From: Anthopleura xanthogrammica
Lineage: Eukaryota; Cnidaria; Anthozoa; Actiniaria; Actiniidae
Length of the DNA stretch: 64,000 nt
Reading direction: 5' to 3'
Assembly: GCA_964019055.1 (NCBI GenBank)
Contig: OZ025219.1
Location: 1,204,001 to 1,268,000 of the forward strand
Shown: positions 29,660 through 39,654 of the stretch, one piece after another
Layout of the letters: each line of letters begins with the position of its first letter
How positions within the stretch are numbered: position 1 is the first letter of the stretch
Position numbers and translations under genes: made by a program
Notes under the pieces: model-generated
Database searches by the model: none
Seen by the model: only the letters and a program-made list of their open reading frames with translations
Told to the model about the DNA's origin: nothing

Positions 29660-29789
29660 GACCCCTTGCAGGTGACGTCAGAGCAGCTCCATTTGGAGGG
29701 CAAAACAAAAGAATTTCAATCTCCTGAGAATTGGAACCTATTGTTTTGCCCTCCAAATTGAGCTGCATTCCGACGTGCTGAAAGGGGTC
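29660..29789. mobile_element. Foldback MITE inside P copy 1
   Basis: GACCCCTTGCA at left pairs with GAAAGGGGTC at right, and TA flanks both ends (29658-29659 and 29790-29791). The arms GGAGGGCAAAACAAAA and TTGTTTTGCCCTCC pair. It is related to 24365-24493 in the opposite orientation. Because it is in both P copies at the same place, it entered before the P element multiplied. Confidence 0.85.
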
Positions 29790-29905
29790 TATTCAGTAAA
29801 TGTCTGTTAAGATAAAACAAGCTTTGATATAAACAAATTACATGTTGTGTTTTAGAAAGACACATTTCGTGACATGTACTGCTAAGAATTAATAATATTT
29901 GTTTA

Positions 29906-31275
29906 TTATTCCAGTCTATCTTGTTCTTCTTGGTCACAACTCCTCATGATTTCTTTGCGAAGGGCCTTTGTCTTAATACGTTTTGCTTTGATTTTATGAC
30001 TTTGGATTACATCTTTTGCAAATGAAAATGATCTAACTCTAATATATAAACTTACAATAGCATGTAAAACATCCTTGTTTACATTACTAACAGTGAGTAC
30101 TTCTGCATCTGAAACCATGGATTGAAAACTTGACAGCACCTGACAGTCAGTGATTGCTTTTTCAGTTATGCCTGCAATGTCTATTTTGAGCAAACCAGAT
30201 TTACTTGTGACCTGTCTAAAGTTATGTTCTGTGTGAACAAATATGTTCTGTGCATGATGATTTATAGACCATAGACCTCCACGGTTTAAACTTGACACCA
30301 ACTTTTGAGATTCAGTATCTTGCTCCAATTTTCCTGCCTTCAGAATAGCCATTGCCTGGTGGTTTTCTGATACAGATTTCCTCGCATACTTATTGTGAAG
30401 CTTATGCAATACATAGCCACCCACATATTGAAGACCTGCATTCTCTTCTTCTGAGAGAGTAGTATTTGAAGTTTGGCTCTTGCTAGTGGATGATTGTAGA
30501 CGATTACAGTATGACAACATACCATCGGCTAATTTCGTTGCTAGCAGAGTGGCAGCAATATGAGACAGTCCAGAGAAAAATGTTGTAGATTTTAAAGGCA
30601 CCTGGGCATAATAGTTACGGTAAAATTTCTCAACATTTCCGTTCTTGGAATAACCTTCGATGAGAGCTTTCATTACTAAAAACTCTTTTGTTCCTTCTTC
30701 AAGCTCTTTGTACTGATATAAGCTCAGTTCATTCCTTATGCTCGTTGAAAACACTTCGTTTCCTTTAACATTGTTTAATAATTTCAGCACTATTTCAGTA
30801 AGGATGGCTGGCTTTAAGATGAATGCTTTTGGAGTTTCAGAATTTAGACTGTTCTCTACTTGTTCGGCGTGTTTGGCTGTTCTGTGCCGTTTGTAGCCTC
30901 CTTTAGACTTGCACTTCTTGCCGCAGTCTCTGCAAATAATATCGGCCGATTGCACCTATGAACAAGATAAAAACCATAAGAAACTAGTTAAAGAATCATA
31001 GCAAACAAATGAGAATTATCTTGAGCAAAAAAAAGCAGTAAAAAATAGCTTTAAACAACTCTGTTTACGAACACTGTGTGGCTTGTTGCTTTGCAAATTA
31101 TACCTATAAGCCAGCGAATACAGTTAGAACACAGGCAAACTACGACATTCTTTCTACTTACATCATTAGCTGTAGATATAAATTCCTCCTCCAAAGCTTC
31201 ATCTTCCTCTAATATGTCTAGAATCGCGTCAAAATCATCGCCGAACACAAATAGATCGTTGTTCATGTCCGCCAT
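29906..31275 (-). CDS. C2H2 zinc-finger accessory protein of P copy 1 (two exons)
   Basis: Exon 1 is 31275-31162 and encodes 38 residues starting [16 protein letters not shown], very acidic. The donor is GTAAGT at 31161. The acceptor TTGTTCATAG lies just before exon 2 (30955-29906). The phase is 0, giving TAND-VQSADI and a protein of 387 residues. Exon 2 opens with a zinc finger, [19 protein letters not shown] followed by AKH (CX2CX12HX4H). The middle holds [18 protein letters not shown] and the C terminus is rich in Lys/Arg. The gene converges on the transposase and both lie inside the inverted repeats, so it is part of the element. Its function is unknown; DNA binding or help in transposition is inference. 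It matches copy 2 except for one Gln/Arg difference. Confidence 0.85.
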
Positions 31276-31413
31276 CTTTGAAAATCCTAGCAAAGCAATG
31301 CACGTTCACTGGACCGTGAGGGGTGCTTCCAACATCAAAATCAAAACAATAGGCCGGCCTTTTGAAGTTTGCCGCGTTTCATAACCATTCCCCTCTATTA
31401 ACTCTGGTTTATC

Positions 31414-32930
31414 AGACAAGTTTGATGAAGCGTTCGCAATGATTTTGAAGAAGACGTTGAGGCTGTTTGATCAAGTAAAATGAAAGGGTTTGAAGTAAAG
31501 GTAGGCAGCATTCTTTTTGACTTGTGTAAGAGAAAAGAGAAAATACCCGGTATTTTTGGCAAAAATACTGATTTGAAATTTTTTGACTTCATTAATAGTT
31601 TCTAGAATACGAATAAACTTTTGAATAGTTTCGTATGATTTGGCTGTTGAAATATTGCTTGCCGATGATAAAATATGGCTTCTCTAAAGACGTGCGATAG
31701 AATGAGGTGAACAGAACTTTGTTCGCGGATCGATCCACAGGAATTGAGAAAATAACGATTCTTACTTGGCTGTAATGAGAAATGTATTTTTTTTGTCGAT
31801 TTTCCGGGAATAAAGTTTGAAATAAATTTTATTTTCGGATACATATATCTCCAACCATCACTCCCCATAAGGGGTTCTTCGATGAGGTTCGGTCTATACC
31901 CACTCACACTAAATTTACTATACATATGTGTGGGTATGTCAGTGATGGATGATAAACATTACTTACAAGCATCTCGGCATCTAGTTTTAGTGGTCAAATT
32001 TCTAATAAAATTCATTGATCAAAACAAGTCAACAAGTCATACGTCCGTTCAAACCTGCAGGGGGTTCAGACGTTTTCCCGAACGTTTCTAGAACTTTCTT
32101 TTGGATGTTTGTCGAGGATGAAGCAACTCCACCAGCAGAGCTAAGGCCTAGTATTTAACTCTGCGATGTATTAATTCTCCTCTTATATTTGGCAACGCTG
32201 ATAGGTCAGTTGGTAGTTCTAAACTAGCTTTGTTTCAAATGACATTTTATATTTTCCACATTTTTCTTTGAATTCAATAATTATGTCCGTTATACGTAGT
32301 GATACCTTGAACTATGAGCTTAGTGTGTATCTGATAATGCCGAAGATGTATTTTGTTGCCACTTCTGTATGATGGCATAATGAATGTTGTTCGGCTTCTT
32401 TTGTTCCCTTATCTCCTTAGTCATGTGCTCTAGTTATTCGTGCACAGAAATACGTTACCAATGATCATTTTAAAATCATTTGGCCGCTGTTGTATGACAT
32501 GTAATTTATCTGGTTTCCTCATGTTGGTTTAATGTGCTTGCTTTGAATAGCAGTTTGCATTAAAATATGTTGCCACCGGACTCAATTTGGTTCTTTGACC
32601 GCTTTTCTTACAACTGACGGAAAATAATACTTTTATCATTTTTTCTAAATGTCAGTTAGTCATAACTCAATGGAAGAGGACCAGAGCAGTATGATTCTTA
32701 CACGTTCTGCGTAAAGTTGGGATACCCAAGTTCAGCTGCATCACGATCGCGCGATTATGCAAAAATATATTGGATCGCTAACACTGGTGAAGAAATGAGC
32801 GAACACAGGTACGTGCAAACTGACATTTATTTGCACGATTCTTTCCTGCGATCAAGAGTTGGCTAAACGCATAGTCAAAATTATTTGTTGTCTCACTGTT
32901 TTGCCAAATCGCCTTTTTATTTTTATACAG
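31414..32930. other. Upstream region of gene 3
   Basis: No coding frame that I can support. The stretch ends in TTTTTATTTTTATACAG (AG at 32929-32930), a good splice acceptor, so gene 3 likely has an upstream exon. No promoter was identified. Confidence 0.5.
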
Positions 32931-35900
32931 AAAAAAGAAGAAAAAGAAAAAGGCTACTTCATCAAATCCTGAAGTCCAGTATAATCTTACAAATAATTTG
33001 GACAAAATTTTTGAACCTATTATTCTGGCAAGGTTATGTATATCATTTGCTGAATATCTCGATCATGGCCTCACCAGGGAACAATTGATTTGTCTTCACA
33101 AAGAGTGTACAGAGATTGCTTTTTATGATAACGACATCCATCTGAAAATACAGCTCATAAGATTTACTAAGAACATTCCTTTTGAACGTCGTTTGAAAGA
33201 ATTTTATGTCTATTTGTCACAGAACAAAAATGACTTGGAGAGTAGAATTCTTCATTACAAGAAATGCATTGACATCGCCAAGGCAACAAAAGAAAAGAAT
33301 GCAGAGATGATTGCCTACTTTAACTTAGGAGCGCTGAATGTAGAATTACATCAGTACTATGACGTTATTGTTTACACCAAGAAATGTCTTGCCATTGCAA
33401 GGGAAATTGGTGATAAAACAGTCGCAATGAAATCGTGTCTAATACTAGGGAAGACATATCGAGAAATAAAACTGGACGGTGAAGCTATTTCTTACTGTAA
33501 GAGCTGTATAAACATCGCGAAAGAAATTAATCAGAAATCTGTTGAGATGACGGCATGTTTCATCGTTGGTAAATTATATTTCTCGCAGAGCAACTACAAG
33601 GAAGCTCTTCTGTACAGCGAAAGAAGCCTTGAGAATGCAAAAGCAGTAGGTGATAAACGCTATGAATCGATGGTTTATTTGTTAATTCAGGATTGTCAGT
33701 ACCAGATGAGTGAATACAAAGATGCCGTTGTCACTGGTCAAAAGACTATAGCTATTGCAAGGGACATTGGAGATAAACTTGGCGAAAAGGTCGCGTATGC
33801 AATTCTAGGGAAGACATACGAATCATTAAACCAGTGTGAGGATGCTATACATTGTACAACAAAGAGTCTAGAACTTGAAGTTGAAAGTGATGACAAGATT
33901 TCAGCAATGGCGGAATATTTTTCACTTGGTAAGTGCTACCAGTCACTTGGTCGTTTTGACAGCGCTATCACGTATACAATGAAATGCATTGACATGGCAG
34001 AAGAGAATGGAGACAAAAAAGTGAAATGTCTTGCATACCTTTTACTTGGAAGCATTAACCACTCGTTGAACAAACTTGATGAGTCTGTTATGTACCTTAA
34101 GAAATGCCTCTGCACTTCAGAAACTTTGCCAGTTGAAGAAGAGGTAGATTTTCAAGCACATTTTTTACTTGGAAAGGTATATGTATCAAAGAGTCAATTT
34201 GAAACAGCTATTATCCATTTAAAAAAGAGCCTTGACTTTGCAGTAAATCGTGCAAAACAGGAGATAGCATACGTGTATATGGGACTTGGGGATAGTTATC
34301 TACGACTGGAACAACACGATAATGCTCGCGATTATCTTCAAAAATGCCTTGATATTGCAAAGAAATCTAGTAACACACATGCTGAAGGTGACGCGCATAT
34401 TTTTCTGGGAAAGACCTTTGATTCACTGCATCAAGAGAGTGATGCTATCTTACATTTCAAAAAGGGCATCGAAATTTTCGGAAAAATCGGCGAGAAAAAG
34501 CATGAAATGCAAGGCCATTTTTTAGTGGGGAAGGTATACAGATCTTGTAAGAATTACGACGAAGCCATAGAGTCCTTAAAGAAGGCTATTATTATTGCAA
34601 AAAAAATCGAAGAGAAGAACATGCAAAAGGATGTGTATCATGAAATCGGGAATATCTATGAATTCATGAATCAGTACGACAAAGCTATTCATTATGGTAA
34701 GAAGTACATGGAAGCTGCAAAGGAAATTGAAAATGAGGATGACGTGATGGAGGCGTACTTGGCGCTAGGAGTGGCCTATCTTGGTTTAGATGAGTATGAG
34801 GATACGCTTCTCAATCTTAATGAAGGTTTGAACATAGCCACACAACGGAAAAACTCCAGTGTAACGGAAACGTTTAATGGGTTTTTAAACGAACTTCACC
34901 TCCGTGTAGAAGCTCTCGGGAGAGCAACCAATTTTGTTGGATTTATTTCCAGTAGCCGCCCATGTTTGGAGTTGCTTAAAGAAAGCAGTGATCAACAAGA
35001 TAAAAAATGCAACGAGTTTCTTGAACAATATGAAGGTCACAGATTAAACGAAGATTACGACCAAGCGATCGTATGTCTCAAACAACAGTTGGCCTTGTTT
35101 GAACGTTGTGCTCACTATCATGGCACTGACAAAGTGTACTGTTTACTCGAGATTGCAGATGTACACGATACCTTAGGTCAATACGAGAACAGCTTGCAGT
35201 GTTATCGAGAATCCCTGGCTATTGCAAGTCATGTTGATGCCAAACACCTACAAGCTATCAGTTATTCTAGACAAGGTCGTACCTATCTAAAACTCAAGTG
35301 GATGAACGAAGCTGAAAACTCATTCAGGGAAGCAATACGATATTTTGAATCCATGTTTGATGCTCTTGGTGGCGAAGATTTCAAGATATCACTTCTTGAT
35401 GCTTACGTTGATTGCTACAAGGATTTGGTCTATGTTCTTGTGGATACAAAACAAGTACAAGAAGCTCTTGTCGTGTCAGATCGAGGCCGAGCACGATCTT
35501 TGAACAGCTTACTACAGAAATATGGAATGAACGGACAAAATGAGGATGACTTGGAGTATAAGGATATCGAATCACTCCTCTCTAAGAACAAATGCTCAAC
35601 TTTTTTCTACACTGTCATTGGTCCGATTGCTTATGTTTTCATTATTGATAATGAGAGAGAATTGCAGTTTTCTGTGAAGCTCTTCGAGTGCTCATGTGCA
35701 TGTACACATAAAGCAACTTTTGAAATGTTTGTTGATGAAGCATTAAAAGAGATAGAAATTTTGGAACATGTTGCCGACAATTGTGAAAATAGATCCTTGG
35801 ACAAACCACCGTTTGAAGCGGCTGTAAGTTATCCGGAAGAAACAAGGAATCTGACTGAAGAATTTGCACATTCTCATTTATCAGAAAAAAACCGATCTCC

Positions 35901-36876
35901 TCCTGTCGATGACAAACCGGAGAAATGCCAAGAAACTGACATTAAGGAAAGTGCTTTGGAATGGTTACATAAGATGCTGATAAGGCACAATGCAATATAT
36001 TCTTTCAAGCAAGATGGTGAGCCTATTGTCAATAAAAACGTAAAATACTTTGGACAGGAAGACGAAATTTTGATTGTTCCTGATGGTCCCTTATACAAAG
36101 TACCATTCGCTGCCCTACGGGACCCAGAAACCGGACAGTATCTTTCAGAAACTAAACGTATCCGACTGGTTCCTTCTTTAGCGACTTTAAAGATGTTGCA
36201 AGGACGCACAGAAGATTATTATTCCAACAAAGGTGCCTTAATTGTTGGAAATCCTCTTGTTGGTAAAGTCATGTTCGATGGTGAAGAGACAGAATTGGAT
36301 CCTTTGGAAAATGCGTTTGCTGAAGTGGTCGGAGTAGGCAGGGTATTCGATGAGACCCCTTTGACAGGAGAGAAGGCTACGAAGCAAGCTGTTATCCAAA
36401 GACTAAAACAAGGAGTAGCTGTTGTTCACATTGCTGCACACGGCAGTCTAACCAAAGGTACGATTGCACTTGCACCTTCTCCTGAGATAAGAGCAGCAAA
36501 GATCCCAGATGAAGAAGATTACATGCTGACCATGGCTGAAGTTCAACAGGCTCAAGTACGTGCACAGTTAGTTGTGTTAAGCTGCTGTCACAGTGGACGT
36601 GGTGAAATCAGAGCTGAAGGAGTAGTTAGCATGTGTCGGGCCTTTCTAGCGTCAGGTGCTCGTGCAGTTGTAGCGTCTCTGTGGACCATCGATGATGAAG
36701 CAACAGCTGACTTCATGTTTAAATTCTATATTGGTTTAATGGACGGAAAGAGTGCGAGTGCAAGTTTGCAACAAGCGATGAACGAAATGAGGAACATTGC
36801 CAGCTACAGCGAACCAAAGTACTGGGCACCATTCTTTCTCATGGGTGATGACGTCACAATCAATTGCAAATGTTAA
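32931..36876 (+). CDS. TPR-CHAT protein (TTC28-like), gene 3, last exon
   Basis: An open exon of about 1315 codons. No ATG opens the frame: it runs through the acceptor at 32930, starts with a Lys-rich stretch (KKKKKKKATSSNPE) and then LDKIFEPIILARLCISF. The start codon must lie in an unseen upstream exon or much further in. At least 14 TPR repeats of about 40 residues follow (for example QYDKAIHYGKKYMEAAKEI), then EALVVSDRGRARSL as the CHAT lead-in, a charged linker near 35760-36000, and a full CHAT domain. Counting from codon 32998, the dyad is His1148 in AAHG and Cys1197 in SCCHSG. It is the longest and best preserved of the three genes. It lies between two P-type elements and has no second copy in the window. 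Confidence 0.9.
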
Positions 36877-36961
36877 GAAATACTGAAAAGTTCAGAGTAC
36901 AGATTTACTATATAATTCCCCTATGTATTTAATGAATGTTTGTAAAGATATACTTTTAAAG

Positions 36962-37090
36962 GCGTATTGGTAGTGCACTCGCTTTTGGGGTCTCGATTTT
37001 TATTGTCACATTCGGTATCACATGTGAGAAAAGTTCCACTGATTCGAGGGTTTTGCTTTAGTTTTCCTTCCTCCGCAAAACTTAACACGC
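36962..37090 (+). repeat. Diverged tRNA-type SINE relic
   Basis: GGCGTATTGGTAGTGCACTC, then ATCACATGTGAG, GAGGGTTTTGCTTTAG and TTTTCCTTCCTCCGCAAAA follow the same order as the SINE at 5537-5727. It is much more diverged. Confidence 0.5.
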
Positions 37091-37546
37091 TAAATTCAAA
37101 TTCAATTTGTTAGTTAGGCCTTGACTTTGATCAGCCCAGAGGTTGTTTCAGGGTTCAATAACATTTGAACTTGCCTCCCTTGTGACATTATTTGCACAAA
37201 TAACGACACAGGATACCATACGGGGATTATCAAATAAGGCGCGTGCAAGAATATGTACTGTATTTTTGATCGCTTGTTTCGCTTGTGTGAGTTATTTTTG
37301 AGATGTGGGTGTATCAATATAGTCTTAAAAAATCAATAATATAGCTGTATTTATGTATCTATACTAGCTAACTTAGTGTGCAACCAGTATAAAAATGGTG
37401 GATGTTCTTCTGGAGTGAGACACATGCAATAATAATTTCTTCACATATTCTTGTTCTCCAAGACGGATATGTAAGGTCTGGCCCGTTCTAGACACCGCTT
37501 CACTCATGTGACGAATTTAATACAACTAAGTTAGACTTGTCAGCAA
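37091..37546. other. Non-coding stretch downstream of gene 3
   Basis: I see no gene, repeat or RNA here. Confidence 0.4.
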
Positions 37547-37553
37547 CAACAGG

Positions 37554-37950
37554 CACAGGGAGCCCGGCTTTCGTTTGCCGCATTCAATATTCATTATTCT
37601 TTACGTAATTGCTTTTTATGGGTTTCCTGTGGTTTGGGATTGGATTACGGTTGACGGTTACACAAGCTGTAATCAGATCTGTACTGTAAATTGATAGCCG
37701 ATTAAATTGTTGGTAACGCACTCTTTATAAAGCATTTGAATGCTTTATAGAAAGTGCGTTACATTCAAACAACACAGGCAACCCATAAAGAGCACGTTAC
37801 CAACCAATTTAATCGGCTATCAATTTACAGTAAATATCTGATTACACAGCTTAGCCTTAGCCGATCTTAAACCACAGGAAACCCATAAAAAGCAATTACG
37901 TAAAGAATAATGAATATTGAATGCGGCAAAGGAAAGTCGGGCTCCCTGTG
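37554..37950. mobile_element. 397-bp foldback MITE with 7-bp target duplication
   Basis: It starts CACAGGGAGCCCGGCTTTCG and ends with the near complement, and almost the whole length folds back: CTTTACGTAATTGCTTTTTA on the left pairs with TAAAAAGCAATTACGTAAAG on the right. The 7-bp duplication CAACAGG flanks it (37547-37553 and 37951-37957). An inner hairpin lies around GTAACGCACTCTTTATAAAG. No coding capacity. CA...TG ends and a 7-bp duplication resemble the P-type elements here, but the end sequence differs. Confidence 0.88.
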
Positions 37951-38229
37951 CAACAGGCGGCGTACTTGTGCTGACTTTACAGGTATGAAGGAGAAGGGGA
38001 GATCTCCAGTTATCATGATTCATGTATTAGGTTCGAGTGCCGTCTGAATCAGTTGTCACTCCAGTGTCACATAATGCAGCAAGCGCTGCCGAACTTAGCC
38101 GTGTTTCCTGTTTGATATAAAACTGCCTTCACAAGATGATTCAGACGTCGCTCTTTTGTCAGACATAATTCATATTAAGTTAATTCGGCACAAGTTTGAA
38201 GCGGTGTCTGGAACAGGCCTCTGAAACCA

Positions 38230-38562
38230 CAGGTAGCCCAAGGTGGGTTTCTGTGGTGTCATATTATAAGAAAATGTATGGGGATCTATAAAAAAACCTC
38301 AATAAAATCGTCAAAATGTGAAATAAAGTAAAGAAGTTATACCTCTATCGCCCTGCGTGGTTAGAATTCGGATTAAGCCAGTTTTAGCATTTTGTTTAAA
38401 TCGAATTCTAACCAGGCAGGGCGATAGAGGTATAACTTCTCAAAGGTCAGCTAAGATTTCTTTACTTTATTACACATTTTGACGATTTTATTGAGGTTTT
38501 TTATAGATCTCCATACATTTTCTTACAATTTGACAACACAGAAACCCACCTTGGGCTCCCTG
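38230..38562. mobile_element. 333-bp foldback MITE
   Basis: The left arm CAGGTAGCCCAAGGTGGG pairs with the right end CCCACCTTGGGCTCCCTG. The inner arms GAAGTTATACCTCTATCGCC and GGCGATAGAGGTATAACTTC are perfect complements. The loop is about 40 bp. No clear target duplication. The CAGGGAGCCC ends resemble the MITE at 37554-37950, so they may be related. Confidence 0.8.
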
Positions 38563-38569
38563 GGCTGAC

Positions 38570-39427
38570 ACAAAACATGACTGTGAGAAACTAGTGGTTC
38601 AGTAATCAGTGATGATATTTCACGCAGTATACAAAAACTTATTACAATGGGGTCAGCAATAATTTGAATACGGATAAACATAGGAATAATAGTAGTATTA
38701 AATTGAACTATAAGAACTTTATAATATTGATATGCACACACGATAAATATAATATCAATAAATAGTTGGTGACTTAAGTCTTGAAATCGCTTGGTAAAGT
38801 ATTCATTAAAGCACTTAGCAGTTGAACAATTATTTTACGGACGGTATTAGATCCAGAACGCAGATCATAAGGGCGTGTTATAAACTTGATACAGACAGTT
38901 AGTACACACTGGCCGTGCCGTGTCTTGCCTGTGAAGGCGCAGTCGCAGTCCAGCGAACTTTATACAAATTATATGAATTTTCTCCTAACAAACACTGCGA
39001 ACTAAGTTCTTTTTTGATGCTAAAGTTTTTTCAAGTTTTTTTATTAAAATTGTATTATAGTTTAAGCCCCTTGAAATTGTATATGGTTCTCATAAATATT
39101 GCGTCAATCAATATATACATTATATTATTACATGATCTCCTAAAAAAAATAAGGATGAGAGAAGAGAAATACGGTAAAGACTTGTGGGTTGCTGATTGAT
39201 ACCCAATAAAACGAGAAATATGGTTGATAATCTGTTAATTCTAGTGCTTTTAAAACCGGCTTCCTTCACAGCTTACCTTTACTACACAGTTCAAGAGGAA
39301 AGCTTTGAAAACGTAGAAGTGCAAAAATAACTAGATTAAAAAACAAGGTGGCTGATGATTTTCATGTACATATAGTAAATGACACTAACAAATAGCAAAA
39401 GATAGCATACGATGGGGAATGAAGTAG
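38570..39427. other. Non-coding stretch before P copy 2
   Basis: AT-rich. An open frame of 94 codons at 38915-39199 has no recognisable features and I do not call it a gene. Confidence 0.45.
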
Positions 39428-39654
39428 CAAGGGGCAGAGTTAATAGAGGGGACTGGTTATGAAACCTGGCAAACTTCAAAGGAGTATGTCTTTGTCCAGG
39501 TTTATTCGCGTTACGCTCTGATGACCGTGCACTCAGCATTTAAAAACAAGAGAGATCTGCAGTGTAGTTTTCAAAGCGTCGTTCAATAATATCGTGTTTT
39601 ATATAGTTGATATAGTGAAATAGTCCGATTTAAGAGTATAGTCTTCTTGATGTG

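Larger units (their letters stand above)
25904..31406 (+). mobile_element. P-type (THAP) DNA transposon, copy 1, 5503 bp
   Basis: Terminal inverted repeats of about 45 bp (25904-25948 and 31362-31406) begin CAGAGTTAATAGAGGGGA and have 3 mismatches. The 7-bp target duplication is GTTTATC (25897-25903 and 31407-31413). Inside are two convergent genes: a THAP-domain transposase on the plus strand and a C2H2 zinc-finger gene on the minus strand. A 130-bp MITE lies between them. Copy 2 (39435-44937) has exactly the same length. Drosophila P elements make 8-bp duplications; here both copies clearly show 7. Confidence 0.95.

Noticed and set aside
31051..31293. Separate 80-residue minus-strand gene
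   Set aside because: Only its first 38 codons from ATG 31275 are used; the rest is intron after a GTAAGT donor.
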